From: Spongiactinospora sp. TRM90649
Lineage (GTDB): Bacteria; Actinomycetota; Actinomycetes; Streptosporangiales; Streptosporangiaceae
DNA: 64,000 bases
Direction of reading: 5' to 3'
NCBI RefSeq assembly: GCF_029382225.1
Contig: NZ_JARLTC010000010.1
Coordinates: 186,001-250,000, forward strand
Part shown: positions 16,677 through 24,595 of the stretch, piece by piece
How the letters are laid out: each line of letters starts with the position of its first letter
How positions within the stretch are numbered: the stretch's first letter is position 1
Translations under genes and position numbers: made by a program
The notes under the pieces: generated by a model
Databases searched by the model: none
Seen by the model: the letters and a program-made list of their open reading frames with translations, nothing else
What the model was told of the DNA's origin: nothing

Positions 16677-17656
16677 CGGGTGCCCCCAATCCGGCGTACC
16701 AGTGAGTAGTTGATGAGCACGCCGACCAGGATCAGCAGGAACAGCATCCAGGCCACGGCCGCGGCGTAGCCGTACTCGAACTGGCGGAAGCCCTGTTCGA
16801 AGATGTACATGGCCACGGTCTGGTACTGGCCGGTGCTGCCGCCGCTCATCCGCCCGTTGTCGAACAGCACGGGCTCGGCGAACAGGGTGAGCCCGCCGAT
16901 GGTGGACACGAACGCGGTGAAGATGATGGTGGGGCGCATGAGGGGCAGGGTGATCCGCCAGAACTGCCGCCGCCCGGAGGCGCCGTCGATGGCCGCCGCC
17001 TCGTAGAGGTCGCGCGGAATGGTCTGCATCGCGGCCAGGTAGATGATCGCGTTGTAGCCGGTCCAGCGCCAGTCCACCATGGTGGCGATGGCGATCCAGG
17101 AGGACCACTTCTCGTTCTGCCAGATGACGGGGTCGATCCCGAGCCGGCCGAGGACCCAGTTGATCATGCCGTAGTCGCGGCCGTAGAGCTGGGTGAAGAC
17201 CACCGCGACGGCCACGACGGAGGTGACGAGCGGGATGAGCACGCCCATCCGGAAGAAGAGCCGGAACCTGACGCGCTTGTTCAGCGCGTTGGCCAGCATC
17301 AGCGCCAGGATGAGCTGCGGGACGGTCGCCAGGACGAACATGCCGACCGTGTTGACGACGGCGTTCCAGAAGTCGCCGTCCTGCATGAGCTTGATGTAGT
17401 TGTCGAGTCCGGCGAACTCGGCGTCGCCCGCCAGCTCGTACCGCTGCAGGGAGACCCAGAAGGTGAAGACCAGCGGGAAGATGCCGAAGGCGGCGAACAA
17501 CAGGAAGTACGGCGATATCAGGAAATATGGGGTTATCCGAATGTCGAAACGCCCCATCCATCCACCGCCGCGACGGGGCTCCCGGCCGCCAGGCCCGGAA
17601 GCGTCCGGAGGCGCGGGCGCGCCGCCCGGGCGTCCGGTGTCGACGTGGAGGCTCAT
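16673..17656 (-). CDS. cebF: Carbohydrate ABC transporter permease, CebF-like
   Basis: Inner-membrane permease of 327 aa, MalF type. A cytoplasmic Pro/Gly-rich leader of about 35 residues precedes six membrane segments (first at PYFLISPYFLLFAAFGIFPLV). The EAA loop is RDLYEAAAIDGASGRRQFWRITLP (about residues 220-243). The ATG at 17656 (MSLHVD) is preferred over an in-frame ATG 66 nt upstream because the latter lies in the intercistronic hairpin region. It acts with CebG and CebE in uptake of cellobiose-type sugars. Confidence 0.93.
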   Translation of the reverse strand: MSLHVDTGRPGGAPAPPDASGPGGREPRRGGGWMGRFDIRITPYFLISPYFLLFAAFGIFPLVFTFWVSLQRYELAGDAEFAGLDNYIKLMQDGDFWNAVVNTVGMFVLATVPQLILALMLANALNKRVRFRLFFRMGVLIPLVTSVVAVAVVFTQLYGRDYGMINWVLGRLGIDPVIWQNEKWSSWIAIATMVDWRWTGYNAIIYLAAMQTIPRDLYEAAAIDGASGRRQFWRITLPLMRPTIIFTAFVSTIGGLTLFAEPVLFDNGRMSGGSTGQYQTVAMYIFEQGFRQFEYGYAAAVAWMLFLLILVGVLINYSLVRRIGGTR

Positions 17657-17717
17657 CGAAGGTCTACCTTTCGGCGATCGCGGCTGACGGCCCCCGTGGG
17701 CGCCGGCCGGGGCGGTG

Positions 17718-17755
17718 GTCACCGGCCCGCCCGGCGCGGTGGGCGGGCCGGTGAC
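17718..17755 (-). terminator. Intercistronic hairpin between cebE and cebF
   Basis: 15-nt perfect arms (17718-17732 and 17741-17755; GTCACCGGCCCGCCC and its complement) with an 8-nt loop sit between the stop of cebE and the start of cebF. It may act as partial terminator or mRNA-stabilising element, giving more binding protein than permease. This is a common feature of sugar ABC operons; the function here is inferred. Confidence 0.7.
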
Positions 17756-17770
17756 GGTCGCGGCGGCGGC

Positions 17771-19132
17771 TCAGCCGTCCGCCACCTTCTTGGCCTCGCC
17801 GATGAACCTGGTCCAGCCCTGGCTCACCGGGATGGAGCCGTCGTCCATGCCGAGGATGACGTTCTCGACCTCCGCCTTGGTCTGGGAGTGCTTCTCACCA
17901 AGGAAGATCGGGGGCAGGGTCTTCACCGAGGGGCCGAAGATCTCGCCGATCGGCGCGCCGCTGAACCACTCGTTCTCGGCCCCGGCCAGCTCCGGGCTCT
18001 CCTGCGCGGGGATCGTGCTCGGCAGGTTGCCGCCCTCCTTGAAGGCCAGCAACTGGGCCTCGGGGCCGGTCAGGTAACTGGCCAGCTCGGCGGCCTCCTT
18101 GGGGTGCTTGGTCTGCTTGGGCACCGCGAGCCAGGAACCGCCCCAGTTGCCGCTGCCACCCGGCACGGCGGCGACGTCCCACTGGCCCTTGCCCGCGTCG
18201 GGGTTCTTGCCGTCCTCGGTGACCGTGCCCTGCACGACGCCCAGCATCCAGCCGGGGCAGCCGAGCGTGGCGAAGGCGCCCTTGCGCATGCCGGCCAGCC
18301 AGGGGTCCTGGAAGTTGCGCAGCTTGGCCGAGATGCCCGCCTCGTTGACCTTGACGGCGAAGTCGAAGGCGGTCTTGACCGCCGGGTTCGTCTCGACGAT
18401 CAGGTTGTTCTGCTTGTCGTAGTAGGAGACGTTGCCGTTCTTGGCGGTCTCCTGGGAAAGGGCGACGTTGAACCAGGTGTTCAGGCCGTCGAGGAACTTG
18501 ACGTCGGGGACCTTCTTCTGGAAGTCCTGGCCGGTCTTGATGAAGTCGTCCCAGGTGGGCCAGAGCTCGGAGACCTTGGCGCGGTCGCTGGGCAGCCCGG
18601 CCTTCTCGAAGAGGTCCTTGCGGTAGCAGACGCTCATGCCGCCGACGTCGGTGCCGAGGGCGAACAGCTTGCCCTCGGTGTTGACGCCGTTCTCCCACTT
18701 CCAGGCGGGGAAGTCGGCCTGGCGGGACCGCAGGCCGTACTGGCCGAGATCGGTGAAGAACTGCGGGCGCGCCTTGGCCAGGCCCATGCCCGCCTCGTCG
18801 ATGCCGATGACGTCGCCGGCGCCCTTGCCGGCCTGCAGCCAGTTGAGCATCTGCGGCCAGTACTGGTTCTCGAAGTCGGGGGTCAGGTTGCTGTACTTGA
18901 CCTGGACGTTCGGGTGCTCGTTGTTCCACTTCTCGACGGCGGCCTTGTACCCGAAGTTGGTGCCGCCGCCGAAGGTCTGCAGGGTGAGGGTGATCTTCTC
19001 GGCCGGAGCGCCGGAGCCGCCGCCCGTGGTGGCGGCCGGCTCGCCGCCACCGCACGCGGCGGTGGCGCCAAGCGCGGTGACCATCACCGCGGCCGCTGCG
19101 GCGAGTCTGCCACGTCGCTTGTCGATCATCAT
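17771..19132 (-). CDS. cebE: Sugar ABC transporter substrate-binding lipoprotein, CebE-like
   Basis: Family 1 extracellular solute-binding protein of 453 aa. A lipoprotein signal with lipobox ATAAC places the lipidated Cys at residue 27, followed by a Gly/Thr/Ser-rich linker and the binding fold (ITLTLQTFGGGTNFGY, AVEKWNNEHPNVQVKY, PQMLNWLQAGKGAGDVIGIDEAG). Many Trp and Asn residues in the cleft region (ENGVNTEGKLFALGTDVGGMSVCYRKDLFEKAG) fit an oligosaccharide binder. Two ATG codons are adjacent; the first is used. The gene opens the operon, and the CebR-type operator lies 42 nt upstream of the start. Ligand (cellobiose/cellotriose) is inferred from the operator and neighbours. Confidence 0.94.
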   Translation of the reverse strand: MMIDKRRGRLAAAAAVMVTALGATAACGGGEPAATTGGGSGAPAEKITLTLQTFGGGTNFGYKAAVEKWNNEHPNVQVKYSNLTPDFENQYWPQMLNWLQAGKGAGDVIGIDEAGMGLAKARPQFFTDLGQYGLRSRQADFPAWKWENGVNTEGKLFALGTDVGGMSVCYRKDLFEKAGLPSDRAKVSELWPTWDDFIKTGQDFQKKVPDVKFLDGLNTWFNVALSQETAKNGNVSYYDKQNNLIVETNPAVKTAFDFAVKVNEAGISAKLRNFQDPWLAGMRKGAFATLGCPGWMLGVVQGTVTEDGKNPDAGKGQWDVAAVPGGSGNWGGSWLAVPKQTKHPKEAAELASYLTGPEAQLLAFKEGGNLPSTIPAQESPELAGAENEWFSGAPIGEIFGPSVKTLPPIFLGEKHSQTKAEVENVILGMDDGSIPVSQGWTRFIGEAKKVADG

Positions 19133-19174
19133 TCTTCCGGACCCCTCTCCAGTGGTCGCCCGTCCCCGAGAGTT

Positions 19175-19188
19175 TGGGAGCGCTCCCA
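19175..19188. promoter_or_regulatory. CebR operator upstream of cebE
   Basis: TGGGAGCGCTCCCA is a perfect 14-bp palindrome identical to the CebR-binding consensus established in Streptomyces. It sits 42 nt before the cebE start, a position suited to blocking transcription. Confidence 0.92.
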
Positions 19189-19282
19189 CGAAGAGTGGAC
19201 GATGCGCAACCGGCCGTCAATACGCTGAAACCCAACTGTTACTCCGCGTAGCGAAGCACGTCGGCCACTGCGTGCCCGCAGG

Positions 19283-19302
19283 CCGCACGGGTGCTCGTGC
19301 GG
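19283..19302 (-). terminator. Hairpin after the GlxA-like gene
   Basis: Arms CCGCACG and CGTGCGG with a 6-nt loop lie 9 nt beyond the stop of the gene at 19312. It is short, so a weak candidate. Confidence 0.4.
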
Positions 19303-19311
19303 GGGGTGGCC

Positions 19312-20244
19312 TCAGCGGAAGGCGCGGCGGTAGGTGGCCGGTGTCGTGTGCAGCGCGGTGCGGAAGCGGCGGCGCAGGTTGACGGCCGAGGACAGGCCCA
19401 CCCGCTGGGCGATGGTCTCGACGGCCAGGTCGGTGTCCTCCAGCAGCGCCCGGGTGGCGGCCAGCCGGCGTTCGAGCAGCCAGCGCGCCGGGGGGACGCC
19501 GAGCTGCTCGGCGAACTGCCGGGTGAGGCTGCGGGGCGAGGTGCCCGACCGCGCCGCCATGTCAGCCACGGTGATGGGGGTGGAGAGGTTGGCCAGCAGC
19601 CATTCCAGGAGCGGGGCCAGCGAGTCGGGCATCGGGCCGGTCGTGGGCAGCGGCGGGAACTGCCGCTGGCAGCCCTCCCGGTGCGGCCCGGCGGCGAGCT
19701 GGCGGCCGATTCGCATGGCGTGCGCGGCGCCGAACTCCTGCAGGACCTGGTGCAGGCAGAGGTCCATGGTCGCGGCGGACGCGCCCGCGGTGGCCACGTC
19801 GCCGTTGTCCACGTAGATGACCGTGTCGTCCAGGCGGACGCGCGGGTAGCGCGCGGCGACCTCGGCGGCCAGCTCCCAGTGCACGGAGGCGCGGCGGCCG
19901 TCGAGCAGGCCGAGGGCGGCGGGCACCAGGATGCCCGCGCAGACGCCGACGACGCGCCCGCCCCGGTCGTGGACGTCCCGGACGGCGTCCAGGACCTCGG
20001 GCGTCGGGCCGACCGACCAGCCCGCGATGATCACGGTGTCGGCGTCGGCCAGGGCGTCCAGGCCGTGCTTCACCTCGACGGGGACGCCCAGGGTGGTGGT
20101 GAGCGTGCCGGGGTGCTCAGAGCAGAGCCGGAAGTCGTAGTGCCGTGGGATGTCCGGGCCGTGGTAGCCGAACACGGCGGCGGCCGAGGTCACGGGATAC
20201 AACTCCTGGAGCGGGCCGACCACGGCCACCACACGGTGCTTCAT
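19312..20244 (-). CDS. GlxA-like transcriptional regulator (DJ-1/PfpI plus AraC HTH)
   Basis: Regulator of 310 aa. The N-terminal DJ-1/PfpI-like domain spans about residues 1-185 (VVAVVGPLQELYPVTSAAAVFG, VIIAGW, GVCAGILVPAALGLLDGRRASVHW). The C-terminal AraC double HTH spans about 215-308 (ITVADMAARSGTSPRSLTRQFAEQLGVPPARWLLERRL, ETIAQRVGLSSAVNLRRRFR). The GVCAG elbow cysteine is retained, although such regulators are usually ligand sensors and not hydrolases. The start at 20244 gives the canonical MKHRVVAV opening. It diverges from an MFS exporter gene with 71 bp between, which suggests that it controls that exporter. Confidence 0.93.
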   Translation of the reverse strand: MKHRVVAVVGPLQELYPVTSAAAVFGYHGPDIPRHYDFRLCSEHPGTLTTTLGVPVEVKHGLDALADADTVIIAGWSVGPTPEVLDAVRDVHDRGGRVVGVCAGILVPAALGLLDGRRASVHWELAAEVAARYPRVRLDDTVIYVDNGDVATAGASAATMDLCLHQVLQEFGAAHAMRIGRQLAAGPHREGCQRQFPPLPTTGPMPDSLAPLLEWLLANLSTPITVADMAARSGTSPRSLTRQFAEQLGVPPARWLLERRLAATRALLEDTDLAVETIAQRVGLSSAVNLRRRFRTALHTTPATYRRAFR

Positions 20245-20315
20245 GGCGCAAAAGTACCTCAGGATGTCATGTGCGACACCTGCCACCAAATGGAGATATA
20301 TCCACAATTGAGCGA

Positions 20316-21728
20316 GTGACCTCGCTTTGGACAAGGAACTTCACCTTCTACTTCGGCGCGCGAGCGGTCTCGCTCCTCGGCGACGCCATGATGCCCGTCG
20401 CCGTCGCGCTCGCCGTCGGACGCCTGTACGGCATCGCCGGGGTCGGCTACGTCCTCGCCCTGTGGACCGGGTCGTTCGTGCTGTTCATCCTATTCGGCGG
20501 AGTGTTCGCCGACCGCCTGGGCGCCCGCGCGATGATGATCGGCGCCGACCTGGTGCGCGTCCTCACCCAGGGCGCCGTGGCCTTCGCCTTCTTCACCGGC
20601 ACCCCGTCGTTCGCCCTGCTGCTGACCACGTCCTTCCTTACGGGCGTGGCCACCGCCATGTTCCAGCCGGGGGTGAACGGCATGGTCCCCCGGGTGGCCG
20701 GCGACCCACAGCGCGCCAACGCGACGCTCAAGTTCGCCGACGCGGTGACCCAACTGGGCGGGCCCGCGCTGGCCGGAGTGCTCATGATGGTCACGGGACC
20801 GGCCTTCGTCTACACCCTGGACGCCGCGACGTTCCTGATCAGCGGCCTGTGCCTGGTGTTCGTCCGGGTGTCGGGACCGGCTCGCAAGGCGCGGTCGAGC
20901 ATGCTGTCCGACCTGCGGCACGGCTGGCGGGAGTTCCGCGCCAGGACCTGGATGTGGTCGGTGATCCTGGTCTGGGTGTTCTGGGGCGTGCTGGTGGTCG
21001 GGCCCTACATTCCGCTGTCGTCGCAGCTCATCGGGGCCGACTACGGCTGGGTGATGGCGGCGCTCGGCCTCGGCACGGTGCTCGGCGGGCTGCTCGCGAT
21101 CAGGTTCCGGCCCGAACGGCCGCTCGCGGCGGGGGCGGTGGCCCTGGCCGGGTACGCGCCGATGCCGTTGCTGGTGGCGCTCGGCGCGCCGCTGCCCGGC
21201 CTGATGGCGGCGCACGTGTTCGCGGGCGCGGCCATGGCGTTCTGGTCGGTGATGTGGTCCACCAGCGTGCAGACCCAGGTCGCGCCGGACGTGCTCAACC
21301 GGGTCACGGCCTACGAGATCGCGGGCTCGGTCGCGGGCATGGCCGTCGGCCAGGCCCTGGCGGGCCCGGTCACCACGGTCGTCGCCCCCCGCGATTTCAT
21401 GGTCGGCTCGGCGGTCACGTCCGTCGCCGTGATGAGCGCGCTCCTGCTGATCCCGCCGATCCGCCGCCTGCGCCGCGTGCCCGCCGCTCCCGGCGGGCAC
21501 GCGGCATCCCGTCCATCGACGCACGACGACCACGAACGGAGGCACGGCACCGGATTTGCCGTTCCCGCAAAGAACTTTGCGCCGGGTCACGGGGATGGGG
21601 CAGGTTGGAGCGACCATCCCCACCACCCCGAGGAACGACGATGGACGCACAGTTCTGGGAAGACAAATACCGCGCTCAGGAGCAGCTCTTCAGCGGTGAC
21701 CCCAACGGGGTGCTCGTCGCCGAGGTGA
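20316..21728 (+). CDS. MFS transporter (drug-export-like)
   Basis: Major facilitator of about 12 membrane segments. It opens VTSLWTRNFTFYFGARAVSLLGDAMMPVAVALAV, and the loop 2-3 motif is GGVFADRLGARAMMIGADLVRV (about residues 60-81). The core, which resembles the MFS_3/tetracycline-efflux-like group, ends near SALLLIPPIRRLRRV (about residue 389). The open frame then continues for some 80 hydrophilic residues and overlaps the next gene by 88 nt, in a region whose codon pattern favours the methyltransferase frame. The true C-terminus may therefore be shorter, with a small frameshift or sequence error near 21500. The GTG start is the only start close to the first helix. Confidence 0.88.
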   Translation: MTSLWTRNFTFYFGARAVSLLGDAMMPVAVALAVGRLYGIAGVGYVLALWTGSFVLFILFGGVFADRLGARAMMIGADLVRVLTQGAVAFAFFTGTPSFALLLTTSFLTGVATAMFQPGVNGMVPRVAGDPQRANATLKFADAVTQLGGPALAGVLMMVTGPAFVYTLDAATFLISGLCLVFVRVSGPARKARSSMLSDLRHGWREFRARTWMWSVILVWVFWGVLVVGPYIPLSSQLIGADYGWVMAALGLGTVLGGLLAIRFRPERPLAAGAVALAGYAPMPLLVALGAPLPGLMAAHVFAGAAMAFWSVMWSTSVQTQVAPDVLNRVTAYEIAGSVAGMAVGQALAGPVTTVVAPRDFMVGSAVTSVAVMSALLLIPPIRRLRRVPAAPGGHAASRPSTHDDHERRHGTGFAVPAKNFAPGHGDGAGWSDHPHHPEERRWTHSSGKTNTALRSSSSAVTPTGCSSPR

Positions 21729-22240
21729 CCGGCCTGGCGCCGGGGCAGGCACTGGACGTGGGGTGCGGCGAGGGCGGGGACGCGCTCTGGCTGGCCGGGC
21801 GGGGCTGGCAGGTCACCGCCGTCGACATCTCGCCGACCGCGCTGGCGCGGGCCGCCGCCGCGGCCACCGAGCCGGCCGGCCGTGTCTCCTGGGCCCGCGC
21901 CGACCTCACCGCAACGCCACCCCCGGCCGGCTCGTTCGACCTGGTGTCCGTCCAGTACTTCCCGCTCCCGCGCCGCCCGGACCACGGCCCGCTGCGCGGC
22001 CTGCTGTCGGCCGTCGCGCCCGGCGGCACCCTGCTCGTCGTCGGCCACGACCTCGCCGACCTGCCCCCGGACCTCCCCTTCGACCCCGGCGACTACTACC
22101 AGCCCGCCGATATCGCCGCCTTGCTCGGCGACGACTGGACCGTGTTGGTCAACGAGACCCGCCCGCGCGTCGTGCCCGCCCCTCCCGGCACGCACCACAC
22201 CCACGACACCGTCCTGCGAGCCCTCAGGGCGAAGGTCTAG
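21641..22240 (+). CDS. Class I SAM-dependent methyltransferase
   Basis: Protein of 199 aa with a Rossmann-type methyltransferase fold. Motif I is ALDVGCGEGGDALWLAGRG (about residues 37-55), the acidic end of beta-2 is VTAVDIS (about 58-64), the post-motif is ARADLT, and motif III is LSAVAPGGTLLVVGHD. The N-terminus WEDKYRAQEQLFSGDPNGVLVAEV resembles small-molecule methyltransferases of the tellurite-resistance/thiopurine type. GAGGA lies 8 nt upstream of the ATG. Its stop overlaps the convergent VOC gene by 4 nt. Substrate unknown. Confidence 0.92.
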   Translation: MDAQFWEDKYRAQEQLFSGDPNGVLVAEVTGLAPGQALDVGCGEGGDALWLAGRGWQVTAVDISPTALARAAAAATEPAGRVSWARADLTATPPPAGSFDLVSVQYFPLPRRPDHGPLRGLLSAVAPGGTLLVVGHDLADLPPDLPFDPGDYYQPADIAALLGDDWTVLVNETRPRVVPAPPGTHHTHDTVLRALRAKV

Positions 22241-22980
22241 GGCCGCTTCTCCAGAGGGAGCCACTCCCGCAGGCCGGGGAGGTGGCCGAGTTCCGATTCG
22301 ACGCGCTCCCGGTCGGCGGGGGTGAGGTCGAGGGCGCGCAGGTCGTCCGTCCAGGGAGCGACCGGTTCGCCGAGGACGGTGGCCAGGTCGATGAGGTGGC
22401 ACAGGGCGATGCCGCGCTCGACGGCCGGGGCGGCCGGGCCATGGCGGCGCAGGGCGGACTTGAGCGCGCGGAACGCCTGGAGGTCGTCGTCCTTGAACTC
22501 GCGCAGGATCCGGGCGTTGTCGAGGGCCTTGGCCAGGCCGGTCAGGCTCTTCGACCCACCGTACTCCAGTTCCATCGGTTCGTCGCGCTGGACGAAAAGG
22601 ATCGAGTTGCCAGACGGGTCGATCAGCGTGAACCGCGAGGCCCCCGGCCGGTAGCGGGTGATCCGCGGCAGGCCGGAGCTCAGCACCTTGCCGTGGGCCG
22701 CGCGCATCGCCGCGACGAACGCCGCGTGGTACGGGGCCACCGCGTCCACCTGGACCATGCAGCCTCCCGAGTGCTCGCGGGAGGGATCGAGGTCCTTGGG
22801 CGCGGGGCCGAAGTGCAGTTCGAATCCGCTCAGCCGCAGCGCCAGGTACACGTAGGGCCTGCGCTGCTCGTAGGTGGTCTCGAAGCCCAGCGCCCCGTAG
22901 AACGCCAGGGTCTCGTCCACCGACGCGCACGGCATGATCGGCACCGTCGTCTCGTTCGGCCTGACCGCGGGTTCGCTCAT
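22237..22980 (-). CDS. VOC-family (glyoxalase/bleomycin-resistance fold) protein
   Basis: Protein of 247 aa. The first 130 residues or so form a VOC module (TVPIMPCASVDETLAFYGALGFETTYEQRRPYVYLAL, GCMVQVDAVAPYHAAFVAAMRAAHG, RFTLIDPSGNSILFVQ). The remainder is helical, with KALDNARILREFKDDDLQAFRALKSALRRHG and a C-terminal LTPADRERVESELGHLPGLREWLP that resembles a small regulatory add-on. VOC proteins bind metals and small ligands for resistance or isomerisation; the ligand here is unknown. GGGAGGTGG lies 6 nt upstream of the ATG. Confidence 0.9.
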   Translation of the reverse strand: MSEPAVRPNETTVPIMPCASVDETLAFYGALGFETTYEQRRPYVYLALRLSGFELHFGPAPKDLDPSREHSGGCMVQVDAVAPYHAAFVAAMRAAHGKVLSSGLPRITRYRPGASRFTLIDPSGNSILFVQRDEPMELEYGGSKSLTGLAKALDNARILREFKDDDLQAFRALKSALRRHGPAAPAVERGIALCHLIDLATVLGEPVAPWTDDLRALDLTPADRERVESELGHLPGLREWLPLEKRP

Positions 22981-23067
22981 GGTGTCCACCTCCCAGATCG
23001 GTCCGACGATGCTCGCACCCGCCGGCCGAGCCCGCATATGGATCGTTCCAATTTGGGAACGGGTGGT

Positions 23068-23490
23068 TCAGCCGGGGACGACGGTGGTGTGGGGGCGGGG
23101 GGTGTCGGGGGCGCAGTTGGCGTTGGGGTAACTGGCGCTGAAGCCGACCAGGCGCCCCTCCCAGCTTCCCTGGATCTCGATGCGCACGGGGGTCAGGCCG
23201 CCGATGCAACGGACCGTGCGGTAACCGGCGCGCAGCACGCCCAGGTCGCCGCCGACGGCCCGCAGGTCGTCGCAGGCCCGGCGGGCGTCGGGGTGGGTTC
23301 CGCCGTCAGGGTCGCAGAACAGCGACCAGTGCCGGGCGGTCTCGCCGACGAAGTCGTATCGGGTGATGCCGAGCATCGAGCGGGGGGCCTTGGTCTTGGC
23401 GGGGATGGCGGCGGCGAGTGAGGCGGTGGCGAGGGCGGCGGCCGCGGTGGTGACGACGCCGCGGACCCGCGGGCGGGGGCTGCTGAGCAC
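23068..23490 (-). CDS. SSI-family subtilisin inhibitor-like protein
   Basis: Secreted protein of 140 aa with the Streptomyces subtilisin inhibitor pattern: CDPDGGTHPDARRACDDL (Cys59-Cys73), VGGDLGVL, then VRCIGGLTPV with PVRIEIQGSWEGRLVGFSASYPNANC (Cys95-Cys126). The GTG start has GAGGAGGT 8 nt upstream, followed by a signal peptide of about 30 residues. In SSI the reactive site is C-P-M-V with Met as P1; aligned on the cysteine, this protein has C-I-G-G, so P1 and P1' would be Gly97 and Gly98. That is not a normal P1 for trypsin- or subtilisin-like enzymes, so inhibition may be weak or the target unusual. The same window encodes several S8 subtilases. A 16-bp palindrome lies just upstream. 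Confidence 0.88.
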   Translation of the reverse strand: MLSSPRPRVRGVVTTAAAALATASLAAAIPAKTKAPRSMLGITRYDFVGETARHWSLFCDPDGGTHPDARRACDDLRAVGGDLGVLRAGYRTVRCIGGLTPVRIEIQGSWEGRLVGFSASYPNANCAPDTPRPHTTVVPG

Positions 23491-23521
23491 AGTGACGACC
23501 TCCTCGGCAACGATACGTAGA

Positions 23522-23537
23522 GTAATGTTAACATTAC
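23522..23537. promoter_or_regulatory. 16-bp palindrome upstream of the SSI-like gene
   Basis: GTAATGTTAACATTAC is a perfect 16-bp palindrome, AT-rich within very GC-rich DNA, and centred about 40 nt upstream of the GTG start of the inhibitor gene. It has the form of an operator for a dimeric MarR, TetR or ArsR-type regulator. No such regulator gene is adjacent. Confidence 0.65.
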
Positions 23538-23602
23538 GTAAAGTGCTCAAGAAGACCGAGGCTGGGGATGTATCGGCCTCGGAGAGGCGTCGGAGATGGG
23601 AG

Positions 23603-23638
23603 CGGCCCCGCGTCCGTTGGGTGGTGGACGCGGGGCCG
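23603..23638 (-). terminator. Terminator hairpin after the CHAP gene
   Basis: 13-nt perfect arms CGGCCCCGCGTCC / GGACGCGGGGCCG with a 10-nt loop lie about 90 nt beyond the CHAP stop codon on the minus strand. Confidence 0.75.
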
Positions 23639-23726
23639 TGGGGGATCGGGGGAGGGTTCCGAAGGGTGGTGGAACCCTGAGGGCCTCTGAGAGAGGCGTG
23701 AGAAGGGGCCCTATGGCGGGGGAGGG

Positions 23727-24383
23727 TCAGGCGGCGTACTGCGGGTAGCCGTAGCCGACCACCTGGCTGGTGGGACGGGTACGAACCTCGACCTTGCCGT
23801 TCCCGGTGTTGCCCTCGACGGTCTTGATGGTGCCGTCTCCGTTGTCCTGCATGACGAAGCCGACGTGGTCGATGCCGTTGACGCTCTTGCCGCCGTTCCA
23901 GTCGAAGAACACGACGGCGCCGGGCTTGGGAGTGGTGCCCCAGCGGCCCTGCTCGGTGAACCACTTGGCGTGGGTCACGGTGTAGGCGTCCCACCCGAGG
24001 GTGGGGCGGAGGCCCAGCGAGTCGCCGACCCAAGAGACGAACATGGCGCACCAGGGGGCGTTGGCGTATGCGGTGACGTTGCCGCCGTCCCGCGCGACGG
24101 TTTCCTTGGCGCGATCCGAGGCCATGTACCACTCGTGGAACTTCGTGCCGCCACCGGCGCTGTTCTCGCTGATGCCCACCTGCTGCAGAGCCAGGTTGAT
24201 GAGGTCCTGTGCCTTGACGGACGAGACGGCCTGGTCGCTCTGGGGCGCTGCGGCCCGGGTGTCGGCGGGGGTGTCGGCGTGTGCCGCCGGCATTCCGGCC
24301 AGGGCTCCGGCGAAGATGGAGGTGCCCAGCGCGGCGCCGATCAGTCGGGTCTTGGTGACACGGGCGATCCGGTTAAGGGACAT
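23727..24383 (-). CDS. Secreted CHAP-domain peptidoglycan hydrolase
   Basis: Protein of 218 aa with a signal peptide ending near AHA-D (about residue 36). The CHAP (NlpC/P60-related) amidase/endopeptidase domain spans about 60-215: catalytic Cys112 in NAPWCAMFVSWV, His173 in IDHVGFV, and third residue Glu190/Asn192 in TVEGNTGN. It cleaves peptidoglycan peptides outside the cell. The ATG follows AAGGAGAT at 8 nt. The 5' UTR carries a c-di-AMP riboswitch, which in actinomycetes commonly controls cell-wall hydrolases. A strong hairpin follows the gene. Confidence 0.95.
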   Translation of the reverse strand: MSLNRIARVTKTRLIGAALGTSIFAGALAGMPAAHADTPADTRAAAPQSDQAVSSVKAQDLINLALQQVGISENSAGGGTKFHEWYMASDRAKETVARDGGNVTAYANAPWCAMFVSWVGDSLGLRPTLGWDAYTVTHAKWFTEQGRWGTTPKPGAVVFFDWNGGKSVNGIDHVGFVMQDNGDGTIKTVEGNTGNGKVEVRTRPTSQVVGYGYPQYAA

Positions 24384-24399
24384 AAGGGGGATCTCCTTA

Positions 24400-24595
24400 C
24401 TTCCATGCCGCCTACCGGGTTAGCTGACGGGTTCGGGCCTGGAAGTCGGCCCTACGGCTGGCCGCCCGAAGACGGCACTGCCGATTCACCCCATGGGGAG
24501 AGATGGGTCCCCGGCTCCGCTCTCGCGGACTCGGCGGTCGCGTCCCGGCGGGAGGGGGTCCCGCCTGATCCTTGGACGCTTTCTGTTTTGTAATG
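24400..24595 (-). ncRNA. ydaO-yuaA (c-di-AMP) riboswitch
   Basis: The leader of the CHAP gene, read on the minus strand, contains the conserved ydaO blocks: GGGGTGAATC (about 24494-24483) and CCCGAACCCGTCAGCTAACC followed by GGTAGGCGG (about 24441-24408), ending just before the AAGGAG ribosome site. Between them are the expected variable stems. In known examples c-di-AMP binding turns expression off. Boundaries are approximate. Confidence 0.92.
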
